A stretch of 64,000 nucleotides of DNA from Spartinivicinus marinus (GCF_026309355.1 NZ_JAPJZK010000001.1:2872501-2936500); one strand, 5' to 3'. Positions 18,173 through 27,711 are shown, counted from the stretch's first letter. Translations and numbers: made by a program. Notes: a model not told the origin generated them from the sequence alone.

Positions 18173-19051
18173 CTAGATTAGTTGACGAATAGTGCTGTTT
18201 ACTGATTCTAAATAGCCTCTGCCAAATAAATTTAAGTGGTTAAGTAAATGGTAGAGGTTATATAGTGTTTTGCGCTGTTGATAGCCTTTTTCAAGTGGAT
18301 AAACAGTTTGATAGCCTTGGTAGAATGCGCTGGGTAAGCGTCCAAACAACGCTGTCATGGCAAGGTCAACTTCTCGGTCTGCGTAATAACAGGCAGGATC
18401 AAATAGCACTGGTCCTGTTTCAACAAAACCAGTGTTGCCTTTCCATAAGTCTCCATGTACTAAAGATGCTAGTGGCTGATGATCATTCAGTTGATTGTAA
18501 ATAGCATCAATAATCTGTGGGTTTGAAAATGTTAGTTTGTAGCCATTATTAACTGCTAAGTCCAGTTGATATCCAATGCGTTGTTGGGTAAAAAAACTTG
18601 CCCACTCATTATTCCAGCTATTTTTTTGAGCTGTGTGCCCAATAAAATTATCACTGGGCCAACCAAAGTGTTGCTTATCATTATTAGCTTTATGTAAGAG
18701 TGCTAGCTGCTCACCATATTGAAACCAATTTCCCGTAGTGACTAGATTGAGATATTCCAAAACAAGGAACTGGCTATCTTCATATTCTCCAAATACTATT
18801 GGCTCAGGTGCATCCATTGTTTTTGTAGCCAGAATAGCAGTTAGCCCATTGAACTCTTGTTGAAACCAATCAGATGGCGCGCCAGATTGCAGCTTAAGAA
18901 CGAATTGCTGATTAGCGCCTTCTAGTTTAAAGGTTTGATTAATATCTCCTCCTTGAATGGGAAAGACTGTTGTAGTGTGAAAGTCCTTATTAAGCTTGCA
19001 ACTGATGAGTTTGTCGATAGTTATTATTAGCTGAGTATTTAAAGTTGGCAT
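18173..19051 (-). CDS. Fructosamine kinase family protein
   Basis: A 292-residue protein of the FN3K/YniA family, kinase fold related to aminoglycoside phosphotransferases. The catalytic loop LVHGDLWKGNTGF carries the Asp and Asn, and LFDPACYYADREVDLAM the DPA metal-binding step. These enzymes phosphorylate ketosamines on glycated proteins or free Amadori products so that they decompose. Convergent with pilE, 34 bp apart. AGGGA lies about seven bases before the ATG. Confidence 0.9.
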   Translation of the reverse strand: MPTLNTQLIITIDKLISCKLNKDFHTTTVFPIQGGDINQTFKLEGANQQFVLKLQSGAPSDWFQQEFNGLTAILATKTMDAPEPIVFGEYEDSQFLVLEYLNLVTTGNWFQYGEQLALLHKANNDKQHFGWPSDNFIGHTAQKNSWNNEWASFFTQQRIGYQLDLAVNNGYKLTFSNPQIIDAIYNQLNDHQPLASLVHGDLWKGNTGFVETGPVLFDPACYYADREVDLAMTALFGRLPSAFYQGYQTVYPLEKGYQQRKTLYNLYHLLNHLNLFGRGYLESVNSTIRQLI

Positions 19052-19124
19052 TTAAATATCCCTGTAAGTCAGTGAGCTATACTATCAATTTAACATTGAC
19101 TATAAAGTAAAAGTAGTAGGGGCT

Positions 19125-19910
19125 GTGGTTTTGCCGCTAAGAAAAAAAGTATTACTCTTATTGTTGGTCTGCTTTGGGCTATCTAGTTCATATGTATTGG
19201 CTCAATGTCAAAAAGAAATGTTCTTAATCGCCTGGAATGGTTATGAACCTTTTTTATATCAAAATGAGCATAAAGAAGTTACGGGACTTGATACATTAGT
19301 AATTAAAAGGGTATTCGATAGAGCTGGTTGCAAATATCAATTTATAGAAATGCCCTGGAAACGCTCTTTGTTAGAAATTAAGCAAGGCAATTTGGATATG
19401 CTGCCTACTGCTTCAATTACAGATGAAAGAAAAAAATATGCTCTATTTAGTGTTGAATATCGTGACGAAGAATATCGAATTATTGTCCGAAAAGGAGAGG
19501 CTGAACAATGGCCATTAAACAAGCTGTCTGATGTTGTTAGCTTACAGATGCGTTTACTGGTTGAGTTAGGCGCATGGCTTGGGGATGAATATAATACTGC
19601 TAGAAAAAATGCTAGCTTTGAGCAGTTGCTGTTGAAAATGCCACTTGTGGACCACAGAGCACTCAAAATGCTGTTAGCCAGTCATGTGGATGGCCTGATT
19701 ATGGAGCCCCCAACTGCGAAGTATAAAGCAATGGAGCAAGGAATACTGGATAAAATCGAAGTTCACCCATATGTGGTAAATGCTGACCCTGTCTATTTTA
19801 TGTTTAGTAAAAAAACAGTGAGCCACAAAGACATAAAAATAATTAATAAAGCATTATTAGAATATAAAGGTTCGGCTGAATATAAAGCTCTATATGAATT
19901 TAATAAATAG
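19125..19910 (+). CDS. Periplasmic solute-binding protein, SBP_bac_3 type, orphan
   Basis: A 261-residue protein with a signal peptide (hydrophobic LLLLLVCFGLSSSYVLA) and a family-3 solute-binding fold. The short conserved stretch MPWKRSLLEIKQGNLD near residues 78-93 is shared with both halves of the protein at 55060-56607. There are no permease or ATPase genes nearby. It lies upstream of a histidine kinase on the same strand, 255 bp away. Such orphans may feed a sensor or a distant transporter. The first base may be GTG or TTG; no strong ribosome site decides it. Confidence 0.8.
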   Translation: MVLPLRKKVLLLLLVCFGLSSSYVLAQCQKEMFLIAWNGYEPFLYQNEHKEVTGLDTLVIKRVFDRAGCKYQFIEMPWKRSLLEIKQGNLDMLPTASITDERKKYALFSVEYRDEEYRIIVRKGEAEQWPLNKLSDVVSLQMRLLVELGAWLGDEYNTARKNASFEQLLLKMPLVDHRALKMLLASHVDGLIMEPPTAKYKAMEQGILDKIEVHPYVVNADPVYFMFSKKTVSHKDIKIINKALLEYKGSAEYKALYEFNK

Positions 19911-20165
19911 CACTAAAACTGGTGAATGATTACACTCGGTTGTGAAAAAAATCTATTAAATTCTTGTCTATACTGATTGCTAAGTAAAGATTTCTTAAAA
20001 ATGACAATAGTTTGACTATTGTTTGCCATATAGGTGCAAATATTACTTTTATGACGATGTACATAGGGCTCACCACTATAAGTGCATCTAAAAGTGGAAC
20101 AAAAGTAATGTGGTTACAATGTAAGTGGCTTGTTGTGTTACAAGTTACTACAGGTTACTGACGGT

Positions 20166-21743
20166 ATGCTGCTTAGTAAACAGAAATATGGAGCTGTTGC
20201 CAAACGATTACTCATCGCTGTTGTTGGGGTGAGTACTACAATTGCTATTTTAACTACCAGTGTACAGCTAGGGCTTGATTATTGGGAAGATATGCGCAGA
20301 ATGAATGGCGTTTTTCAACAAATTAAGGCTTCTAGTGTGCCAAGTATTATGCGTTCGGTATGGTTATTTGATGAGCCTCAAATAAAAATTCAGCTAGATG
20401 CATTTGTTCAAATACCAGAAGTGGTATATGCCGAAATTCGCCAGGACGATGAAGTTGTTTGGAAGGCTGGTAAAATTGAAGCAGACCGGACTCTAAAAGA
20501 AGAAGAATTTGAGCTGATTGCTAAGCCTCTTAACTCATCTCCAATTGACTTAGGGAAATTGAAAGTAGTGGCTGATATGAGCCAGATTTATAGTCGGCTT
20601 ATAGATAAGTTTGCAGTTATTCTAGTTTCAAATGGCATAAAAACAGCAATTGTAGCTGTGGTTATCTTACTCGTATTTTGGAACCTTGTAACACGCCATC
20701 TCATTAGAATGTCTGAATATTTAAAAAGCACTGAGCCAGGAGATGCTACGAAAAAGCTGACTTTATTACGTGGACCAAGTAAAGAAAATGATGAGTTGGA
20801 TATATTAGTTAATGCAATAAATGACAATTATCAACACTATGCAAGTAATAAGCACTATTCAAGTATTTCTGATAATGAAGGTGTTCTTTATAAAAAAGTT
20901 GGTGAAGAATCTGCAAATGAAGATAGTAATGCTGCTAATGTAACATTGCAACAACAAAAGCAAGATGTTTTAGTTGAAACAGAAAAAATGGCTGCACTAG
21001 GTGGATTATTAGAAGGAATAACTCAGGATATAGAGCATCCTTTATCAACAAGTAAGTCAGCTACTAAAGCCCTTCAAAATCAGTTGTTAGAAGCTGAGCA
21101 TCAGTGTGATGAAGAATCAGTCAATAAAAATGTTATTTTAGCGCTTCTGCATAATTGCCAGAATCATATTAAAACCCTTACTTCAAATTTGAATTCTGTA
21201 CACCGAATGACGTCTAATATTCGACGATTTGCTAGCGATAGAGAAAAAGCGGTCTTTAAAAATGTTAAATTAAAGGAAGAGGTAGAAGAAGTAGTAGATA
21301 CTGTTTTGTCCCAGCACCCAACAAAAAGCATCAATACCATCATAAATATTGATGAAGCTATTCTTTTATCAACCTACCCAGCAGCAATTCATCAGTTATT
21401 AATAAACCTAGTTAGCAATGCATTGCAACATGGTTTTGGAGAGGGGGCTGTTGGAGTGCTTAAAGTAGGTGCTGAGGAAAAGGGAGATACAGTTGTATTA
21501 ACAGTAGCAGATGATGGTAAAGGTATGGATCCTGAAACGCTTGCTCATATCTTTGACCCTTTTTTTACAACAAAAGTAAACAAAGGAGGAACAGGGCTTG
21601 GCATGTACATAGTTTACAATATTGTTACTCAGAAACTGCAAGGAACTATTATCTGTGAAAGCCAGCCAGATAAAGGTGCTAAGTTTATTATTTCACTTCC
21701 TTCTTTAGAGCTTACTAATGTTGTTGATTTGGGTGCAAGGTAA
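20166..21743 (+). CDS. Membrane sensor histidine kinase-like protein lacking the phospho-acceptor His
   Basis: A 525-residue protein from the ATG at 20166 (a TTG at 20130 is possible). Two membrane segments, about residues 13-35 and 160-182, enclose a periplasmic sensor of about 120 residues. The ATPase domain is complete: N box LLINLVSNALQHG, G1 VADDGKGMD, F box IFDPFFTT and G2 GGTGLGMYIV. In the dimerisation helix the usual HExxxPL reads QDIEHPL, so the phospho-acceptor is Gln287 (CAG at 21024-21026); a His lies four residues later. No response regulator gene is adjacent. It may be a non-phosphorylating regulator or use the shifted His. Confidence 0.85.
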   Translation: MLLSKQKYGAVAKRLLIAVVGVSTTIAILTTSVQLGLDYWEDMRRMNGVFQQIKASSVPSIMRSVWLFDEPQIKIQLDAFVQIPEVVYAEIRQDDEVVWKAGKIEADRTLKEEEFELIAKPLNSSPIDLGKLKVVADMSQIYSRLIDKFAVILVSNGIKTAIVAVVILLVFWNLVTRHLIRMSEYLKSTEPGDATKKLTLLRGPSKENDELDILVNAINDNYQHYASNKHYSSISDNEGVLYKKVGEESANEDSNAANVTLQQQKQDVLVETEKMAALGGLLEGITQDIEHPLSTSKSATKALQNQLLEAEHQCDEESVNKNVILALLHNCQNHIKTLTSNLNSVHRMTSNIRRFASDREKAVFKNVKLKEEVEEVVDTVLSQHPTKSINTIINIDEAILLSTYPAAIHQLLINLVSNALQHGFGEGAVGVLKVGAEEKGDTVVLTVADDGKGMDPETLAHIFDPFFTTKVNKGGTGLGMYIVYNIVTQKLQGTIICESQPDKGAKFIISLPSLELTNVVDLGAR

Positions 21744-22025
21744 ACTGCACAACATTTCAGTTGTACCCAGTACAAAGGGTATATTCTCAGTATAGTTCAT
21801 GCTTACATCTAACTATTCTGCAGCGTTTAGACCGAGCTGATGCTTAGTCATACGTTCTGTAGTTTGTTGAAGTTCTCTACTCCCTTCTGCTATTGAAAGA
21901 TTACAAGCTTTTCTGTGGTCTAACCTTTAATAATGCCTGTAGCGTGTAAAAGCAGGTTATATAATTATTCACAAAGAAGAGTATACTTACTGTGTAGGGC
22001 TAACGGGCAGTGATAGGAGATAAGA

Positions 22026-23072
22026 ATGCATCAAACGGTCAAAAATTATTATGGAAAGGTCTTGCAAAATTCACAAGACTTAAAAACCAATGCTTGCACT
22101 ACAGACACAAAACTGCCTCCCCATATTCGACAAGCCCTTGCTAATGTACATGAAACCGTATTGAGCCGCTATTACGGCTGTGGATTAGTCGCTCCAGAAG
22201 GGTTAACTGGATGCAAAATTTTAGACTTAGGCTGTGGTTCTGGCCGTGACTGTTATGTTTTAGCCCAGCTGGCAGGAGAGTCTGGGCATGTATCTGGGGT
22301 CGATATGACTGATGAACAGTTGGCAATTGCATCTCAGTTTTTGGATTATCACCAACAGCAGTTTGGTTTTAAAAATAGTAATGTAGCTTTTTATAAAGGT
22401 TATATTGAAAACTTGGCAGAGCTTAATTTTGCAGAAAACTCTTTTGATATAATTATTTCTAATTGTGTAATTAATTTATCACCCGATAAAGAGTCGGTAT
22501 TAAAGCAAGCATATCGCTTATTAAAACCTGGTGGAGAGATGTACTTTGCTGATGTTTATGCTGATCGGCGAATTTCGCCAGAGCTAATTGATGACCCTAT
22601 ATTATACGGCGAATGTCTAAGTGGGGCACTTTATTGGCAAGACTTTCTAACTATAGCTAAACAAGCTGGGTTTATAGACCCAAGATTAGTTAGTGACAGA
22701 GTAATAAAAATAGAACAGAGCGAAATTAAGCAAAAGCTAGCTAGTATTAATTTTTATTCAGCCACTTATCGATTATTTAAACTGCCAAAATTAGATAGTA
22801 ATTGTGAAGATTATGGGCAGGCGGTTATTTATAATGGATCAATTCCTTATAATGAAGAACAGTTTGTGCTCGATAAGCATCATATTATTGAAACTGGAAA
22901 AGTATTTCCTGTCTGCGGTAATACCTGGCGTATGCTAGCTGAAACTCGATTTCAACCTTATTTTCAATTTATTGGTGACTTCTCTAAGCATTATGGTGCT
23001 TTTGAAGGTTGTGGTATAACACTACCATTTGCCAAGGATGAAGCAGGAGCAGCTGTTGCAGGTTGTTGCTAA
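22026..23072 (+). CDS. arsM: ArsM-type arsenite S-adenosylmethionine methyltransferase
   Basis: A 348-residue class I methyltransferase with SAM motif ILDLGCGSGRDCYVL. The N-terminal YYGKVL and YYGCGLVAPEGL stretches are typical of ArsM. Cysteines at 24, 52, 147 and 197 are spaced like the four arsenic-binding cysteines of algal ArsM (28, about 100 and 50 residues apart). The C-terminus ends GCC. The length suits the longer ArsM group linked to organoarsenical biosynthesis. ArsM adds methyl groups to As(III), giving mono- to trimethyl species. A radical SAM gene follows after 15 bp, which suggests the methylated arsenic is built into a larger molecule. AGGAGA precedes the ATG. No arsR or arsB is nearby. 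Confidence 0.85.
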   Translation: MHQTVKNYYGKVLQNSQDLKTNACTTDTKLPPHIRQALANVHETVLSRYYGCGLVAPEGLTGCKILDLGCGSGRDCYVLAQLAGESGHVSGVDMTDEQLAIASQFLDYHQQQFGFKNSNVAFYKGYIENLAELNFAENSFDIIISNCVINLSPDKESVLKQAYRLLKPGGEMYFADVYADRRISPELIDDPILYGECLSGALYWQDFLTIAKQAGFIDPRLVSDRVIKIEQSEIKQKLASINFYSATYRLFKLPKLDSNCEDYGQAVIYNGSIPYNEEQFVLDKHHIIETGKVFPVCGNTWRMLAETRFQPYFQFIGDFSKHYGAFEGCGITLPFAKDEAGAAVAGCC

Positions 23073-23087
23073 GAGAGGCGTAGTGAA

Positions 23088-24017
23088 ATGGAGCTAATAG
23101 CAAGTAGTCGCTTAGAAAGAAGTAATGAATGGCACTTTACCAGTAAAGGAGAAAAAAGGGGATATATCCAACCCCGAGGCTTAGATGAACTTTGGTTTCA
23201 TATTGGTACAGCTTGTAATTTGTCTTGTTCGTTCTGTTTAGAAGGTTCTAAGCCTGGTGACAATCGATTACAGTTAATGCGCTTGGCAGATGTTAAGCCT
23301 TTTATTCATGAGGCACTAACATTAGGTGTACAACAGTTTTCCTTTACTGGTGGAGAGCCGTTTGTCGCTAAAGATATGGTTAAAATCCTTAACTATGCGG
23401 CACAATATAAGCCCTGTTTGGTATTAACCAATGGTACTGATCCAGTGCTCAAAAGAATGGACAGTATTCTATCTTTAAAAGATACTAAATATCCTATTGC
23501 TTTTCGGATAAGTTTGGATTATGTAAACTCGCAATTACATGATCAGGAGAGAGGGGAGGGCTCATTTGTGAAGTCTCTACAGAGCCTGCAATTACTCCAT
23601 CACAACGGCTTCAAAGTTTCTATCGCAAGACAAATGGTTGATCCTAATGAAGATAAGGTCAAGCAAGACCAGGCTTTTTACCAATTATTAAGCCAGTATG
23701 GTTTGCCTGATAGCATTAATATTATTGCATTTCCAAATTTCTTTCAGCCAGGTAGTACAGTGGAAGTACCAGAAATAAGCGAAACTTGTATGACTACTTA
23801 TCATACAGAAGAAAGCAGACAACAGTTTATGTGTGCTTATAGTAAAATGTTGGTTAAAGTAAGTGGGAAAGTCAAAGTGTATGCTTGTACCCTGGTGGAT
23901 GATGATAAAGATTATGAAATAGGTAATACATTGACAGCAGCCCTTACGACCAGGATAAGCTTAAAGCACCATCGTTGTTTTAGTTGCTTTGCTCATGGAG
24001 CAAGCTGTAGCGAATAA
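23088..24017 (+). CDS. Radical SAM protein paired with ArsM
   Basis: A 309-residue radical SAM enzyme. The cluster motif CNLSCSFC uses Cys43, Cys47 and Cys50; the GGEP-type SAM contact reads FTGGEPF. The C-terminus holds extra cysteines (ACTLVDDD, then Cys297, Cys300 and Cys307 in RCFSCFAHGASCSE), which may bind an auxiliary iron-sulfur cluster. It starts 15 bp after arsM with GAGAGG upstream, so the pair is very likely an operon. The known arsenosugar partner ArsS is also radical SAM, but this protein lacks the ArsS C-terminal region as I remember it. I infer a role in organoarsenical modification; the reaction is unknown. Confidence 0.8.
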   Translation: MELIASSRLERSNEWHFTSKGEKRGYIQPRGLDELWFHIGTACNLSCSFCLEGSKPGDNRLQLMRLADVKPFIHEALTLGVQQFSFTGGEPFVAKDMVKILNYAAQYKPCLVLTNGTDPVLKRMDSILSLKDTKYPIAFRISLDYVNSQLHDQERGEGSFVKSLQSLQLLHHNGFKVSIARQMVDPNEDKVKQDQAFYQLLSQYGLPDSINIIAFPNFFQPGSTVEVPEISETCMTTYHTEESRQQFMCAYSKMLVKVSGKVKVYACTLVDDDKDYEIGNTLTAALTTRISLKHHRCFSCFAHGASCSE

Positions 24018-24255
24018 ATCCCATTTGCATCAAGAGAGTATATTTACTAATAAATTCAATATAAGTTTGGAAAAGGATGAAAAGGTTTGTTAGTTTCTTA
24101 GTGGATATCCAAAAATATAAAAAATAGTTGCTAAATCCTGCAATAACTAACTTTTACATAAGATAAATTACGCCCTGCGCTTTGGGTATGCCTTTCGCGT
24201 CATTTGCATAAGGTATATATAGTGTCGTAGATATTTATTGTTGTTAAGAAAATTC

Positions 24256-24921
24256 ATGCCTGCCATTTTTAGTGTTAGCCAACCAGCTAATTTGTATACC
24301 TATCAAGAAGCCCCAAACACATTTAGTGAAACCTACTTAGGTGTACTATCGAATGGGAGCACAGCGAAATTACGGCTGACTGACTCAAAATCTAAAGAGC
24401 GGTTTGATCAACATGCGAAATCCTGTTCAGTTCAAACCAAAAGCAGCCTTCATAAATTAGCTAGGTTAAAAATTGTTCGTATTTTGAGTCAAGGAGAACA
24501 AAAAGTCAGCAAGCCGCACACAGCAACGGCTACCATACCTTTAGTTGTAGCAAACTTTCTCACTTTTATAAAAGAAACATTATTCAATGGGGTAGGCTCT
24601 AGTAGCTATGTAGATAGTGTTGTAACTAAGCAAAGTCATAGTTTAGTCGTCAAGTTAAAATTTTACCCTTCTATTATAAAGGAGGAATTGCTTGAGTTAA
24701 TAAAATTGTCTGAACTAACTGAACTGTCTGAGTTAAGAGAGTTAGATACTATCATTGATAAGCTGAAAACTCAGGTAATAAGAAACCAGAATAGAAAACA
24801 AATCACCACTGATGATGAGTATCAACAACTATTGCAATATGTCCCAGAGATATTTATCAATATACTGCTAATCAACCTTTCCTTCCTCAGGCAAACTAGG
24901 GCCACTCCCTGTTTAATTTGA
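24256..24921 (+). CDS. Hypothetical protein
   Basis: A 221-residue protein from the ATG at 24256 (TTG at 24238 is in frame). I recognise no domain. The middle is Ser/Thr/Lys-rich and there is a short leucine-rich run (ELLELIKLSELTELSEL) that may form an amphipathic helix. There is no signal peptide or clear ribosome site. It could be a spurious or decaying ORF, and codon-use analysis would help. It follows the radical SAM gene by 238 bp, so it is not obviously in that operon. Confidence 0.45.
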   Translation: MPAIFSVSQPANLYTYQEAPNTFSETYLGVLSNGSTAKLRLTDSKSKERFDQHAKSCSVQTKSSLHKLARLKIVRILSQGEQKVSKPHTATATIPLVVANFLTFIKETLFNGVGSSSYVDSVVTKQSHSLVVKLKFYPSIIKEELLELIKLSELTELSELRELDTIIDKLKTQVIRNQNRKQITTDDEYQQLLQYVPEIFINILLINLSFLRQTRATPCLI

Positions 24922-25162
24922 GTTGGGTATAAAGTAGCCAAGTGTCAAGTGTTTGTACGATGACAGAGCCTGGCAGTACCATTGTATCTGAGCTATGGTA
25001 TGTCAGACTAATCCCATCATAGCTTAAGTATTAAAGTACTGTAATGGATAAAATTGATCATCGCATGAGAGTAACGGAGTCAGGATGGTTGTTGGAATGA
25101 AACAAATTAAATTAAATAGAAACTACAGATTAATTTAAAAGGAGATATATTGCTTAAAATGA

Positions 25163-25264
25163 CTGCTATTAATTTTTATGCATGATCCAGAGGGCAATGC
25201 TATTGAGATTGTTGAGTTAGATAAAAAATTAATGATTATATTGAATAAATATAATCAGGCTTAG
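25163..25264 (+). pseudogene. Fragment of a VOC/glyoxalase-family gene (C-terminal end)
   Basis: An open frame of 33 codons ends at 25264 and reads FMHDPEGNAIEIVEL, the typical last strand of VOC-superfamily proteins (glyoxalase, bleomycin resistance), including the metal-ligand Glu. A stop codon lies just before the fragment and nothing homologous is seen upstream. It looks like a decayed gene. The rest of the 24922-25307 gap holds no other feature I can support. Confidence 0.6.
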
Positions 25265-25307
25265 ATCTCTAACTATTTTTTATTCTATTGTCTGGGCTAT
25301 GGGCTAA

Positions 25308-25778
25308 TCACCCACATAAATAAGTTCCTGTGCCTACTGCACATAAATCATTTCGATTATTATAAAACTCAGACCGAGTCACTGCTACTTTATTTCCAGA
25401 TCGTAATAATGTGGAGTTAACATAAAAACCTTCTCCTCTGCCTGGGCGCAAATAGTCGACTCGTAAGTCGATGGTACTCACTCGGGCTAAACGTTGGATA
25501 CGTTCCTGAATATCCACATGTTCTAGCTTGCAAAATGCCCCAACCAGCGCCATGGCACCACCGCTGACATCAATCATGGATGAGATAACACCACCATGTA
25601 AAATGCCTGTGATATAATTGCCAATCAACTCCTCCTTCATTGGTAAGTGCATTTCAACTAAATTAGGAGTGACATTGGTTATTTTCATACCAACCAACTG
25701 ATTGAAAGGGACTTTGTCAATAAAGCTCATAACGGCGGCTTTAATTTCAGGTAAAAACTCTTCATATCCAGTAGTCAT
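25308..25778 (-). CDS. PaaI-like hotdog-fold thioesterase
   Basis: A 156-residue protein of the PaaI/YiiD hotdog family. The central helix reads GILHGGVISSMIDVSGGAM, with the HGG active-site signature, and the C-terminal strand region (RLARVSTIDLRVDYLRPG) is typical. The ATG at 25778 is preferred over an in-frame TTG at 25796. These proteins hydrolyse acyl-CoA thioesters; the acyl group is unknown. Confidence 0.85.
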   Translation of the reverse strand: MTTGYEEFLPEIKAAVMSFIDKVPFNQLVGMKITNVTPNLVEMHLPMKEELIGNYITGILHGGVISSMIDVSGGAMALVGAFCKLEHVDIQERIQRLARVSTIDLRVDYLRPGRGEGFYVNSTLLRSGNKVAVTRSEFYNNRNDLCAVGTGTYLCG

Positions 25779-25928
25779 ATTGCAATACTCTAGCAATCAG
25801 TTAGTACCAACGTTTAGTTGGTTGTCAATGGACTAACCGCTAGCCCGAATATTTCTATGGATTAATGTAATATTCGGGGTGGCGATTGAACTCTAGAGAT
25901 ATTGTATCATTAAGCACAACCTGTTGTA

Positions 25929-26582
25929 TTAAATAAGAGCAATGACTTGCTTCACTAGCTTAGTAATGCCTTCGGCAGCTTCACTGATACGATTGGCTAA
26001 CATATAGGCTGGAGTGGTTACCAGCCTATGTTTTTCATCAACAACAATATCACTAACTGCACAGCTTTGGTGTTGGGCACCCATTTCTTCAAGTGCAGCA
26101 GCAGTTTGTTCATCATTACCAATAGTGCAGATAACAGAGTCACCATAAATTTTGCTGGCAAGGGCTGGAGCAATGCAAATTAAACCAATAGGTTTGCTAT
26201 TTGTTGCAAATGACTGACATGCTCTTAGTACACTTTCAGGCACATCCATTGCGGCCCCTTTAGCTGCAAAGTTGGATAAGTTTTTTGCTACACCGTATCC
26301 ACCAGGTAATATTAGTGCGTCAAATTCACTGGTAGCTAGCTGGCTTATATCCTTTATATTACCACGAGCAATTCTTGCAGATTCAACTAAGACATTACGT
26401 TTTTCTGGAGTAGCTTCACCAGTTAGGTGATTGATGACATCTGTTTGTTCTATATCAACTGCAAAACACTGATAATTTACATTTAATAAGTCAAGGTTAA
26501 GCAGGGTTAAAATAGATTCATGAATTTCCGCGCCATCAAGAAAGCCACAGCCAGACAGAATAACAGCTACTTTTTTTGCCAT
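25929..26582 (-). CDS. elbB: Isoprenoid biosynthesis glyoxalase ElbB
   Basis: A 217-residue DJ-1/PfpI-superfamily protein of the ElbB (YhbL) group. It opens with VAVILSGCGFLDGAEIHES and contains LILPGGYGVAKNLSNFA and PIGLICIAPAL, where Cys lies at the nucleophile elbow. ElbB homologues have glyoxalase III-like activity in vitro; the cellular role is unclear despite the old link to isoprenoid synthesis. Length is normal. Not in an operon here; the next 539 bases upstream hold two repeat copies. Confidence 0.92.
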   Translation of the reverse strand: MAKKVAVILSGCGFLDGAEIHESILTLLNLDLLNVNYQCFAVDIEQTDVINHLTGEATPEKRNVLVESARIARGNIKDISQLATSEFDALILPGGYGVAKNLSNFAAKGAAMDVPESVLRACQSFATNSKPIGLICIAPALASKIYGDSVICTIGNDEQTAAALEEMGAQHQSCAVSDIVVDEKHRLVTTPAYMLANRISEAAEGITKLVKQVIALI

Positions 26583-26625
26583 TGTTAATGTTCTCCAATT
26601 ATTTTATTTGTGCTAGTCGGGACTT

Positions 26626-26660
26626 GTTTTTAGGTGTAAAAATTAGCAAGAATACCTATA
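26626..26660. repeat. Degenerate minimal copy of the intergenic element
   Basis: TTTTTAGGTGTAAAAATTA followed by TACCTATA matches the reverse complement of the 46-bp unit (TTTTTAGGTGTAAAAATAAA...GGTATA) with several changes. It lies upstream of elbB. Confidence 0.45.
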
Positions 26661-26763
26661 GAGAAAAGAAATTCTACTTTAGTTGTATATTGCTAATAGC
26701 TGCATAGTAGCAAACCAGTTAGAAAAGAGAAACAGACTAGATGGTCATCACTTTATAAGATCC

Positions 26764-26894
26764 TATACCCTTTGCGAATGATTTTTAGGTTTTGTCGTTG
26801 TTTTTCACCCTAATTACTTGTTATTTACAGGATTGTGAGGCTTCGTCTCTTTGTGGTCATACTTAAAAAAACATTCGTACGGGCTGCCATTATA
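26764..26894. repeat. Intergenic inverted-terminus element, short form (copy C, diverged)
   Basis: Begins TATACCCTTTGCGAATGATT and continues TTTAGGTTTTGTCGTTG...TTCACCCTAAT, matching copies B and D at the left half. The right half (GAGGCTTCGTCTCTTTG ... ACATTCGTACGGGCT) is more diverged, so the exact right edge is uncertain. The remaining sequence of the 26583-27121 gap shows nothing else I can support. Confidence 0.65.
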
Positions 26895-27121
26895 CCTTAG
26901 TTGTAGTGCTTGGTAGTGTGATGTAGCGTTTTGCGAAAAACATATAAGTACTCAGACGTATTGTTGTTTTACCAATAACTGCTTGTAAAGTATCGTTTAC
27001 AAACGAAAGTTGTTTTTAGTAGGTTTTCTTCTGTTGATTAATGACAAAGAAAAATTTAACTTGCTATCATATCTGTCACCAAAAACATTATTACTCAAAA
27101 ATTAAATAAAAGGATAGAGTT

Positions 27122-27694
27122 ATGAAAAAAATAGCAAAAAAAATACTCACCACAGCGACTTTAATTAGTGCTGCTTTTGTTGGTAATGCAGTGGCAAACA
27201 ATTATCTTCCAATGACTATTGGGGACTATGTTGTTTATCAAGGTGAAAAAAGTAATCAGCAAATCCCATCAAAAGTAGTTGAAGATGACGGTACCTGGAA
27301 GTACTTCAAAAACTTTGGTGGTTTAGGTGACCTTTGGTTGCATTTAAGTGATGATAATAAAATATACGTTTGGTCCGAAACTGATAAAAAAGTACAGTTG
27401 TTTGTCGATTTAAATTCAGCTGAAGGCAATGTGCAGAAAGTAAGCATTGCTCCTTGTAATAATGGTGAGGTAACAATTACTAGCCGTGCAGAAGAAGCAA
27501 AAGTTCCTGCTGGTACCTTTGATAATATAATTAAACTGTCGTTCCGTAATAATTGTGCGGATGCAGGTGTAACTGAGCTATGGTTAGCACCCGAAGTGGG
27601 TGTAATTAAATGGTCTGAAACTTCAATTATGGGCCCTAGGGATTACCAAATGGTTCGTGGAAACGTGTTAGGTAACACTTATCCACAGAAATAA
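27122..27694 (+). CDS. Secreted hypothetical protein
   Basis: A 190-residue protein with a clear signal peptide: MKKIAKKILTTATLISAAFV, cleavage probably near NAVA/NN. AAGGA precedes the ATG. The mature part is beta-rich and contains VPAGTFDNIIKLSF and TELWLAPEVGVIKWSE, a pattern I know from periplasmic or lipoprotein-associated domains of unknown function in which such strands follow a Cys-containing loop. There are two cysteines (APCNNG, NNCADAG) that could form a disulfide. Followed by a bidirectional terminator. Confidence 0.75.
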   Translation: MKKIAKKILTTATLISAAFVGNAVANNYLPMTIGDYVVYQGEKSNQQIPSKVVEDDGTWKYFKNFGGLGDLWLHLSDDNKIYVWSETDKKVQLFVDLNSAEGNVQKVSIAPCNNGEVTITSRAEEAKVPAGTFDNIIKLSFRNNCADAGVTELWLAPEVGVIKWSETSIMGPRDYQMVRGNVLGNTYPQK

Positions 27695-27711
27695 TTTATA
27701 AGTCTTTTTAA

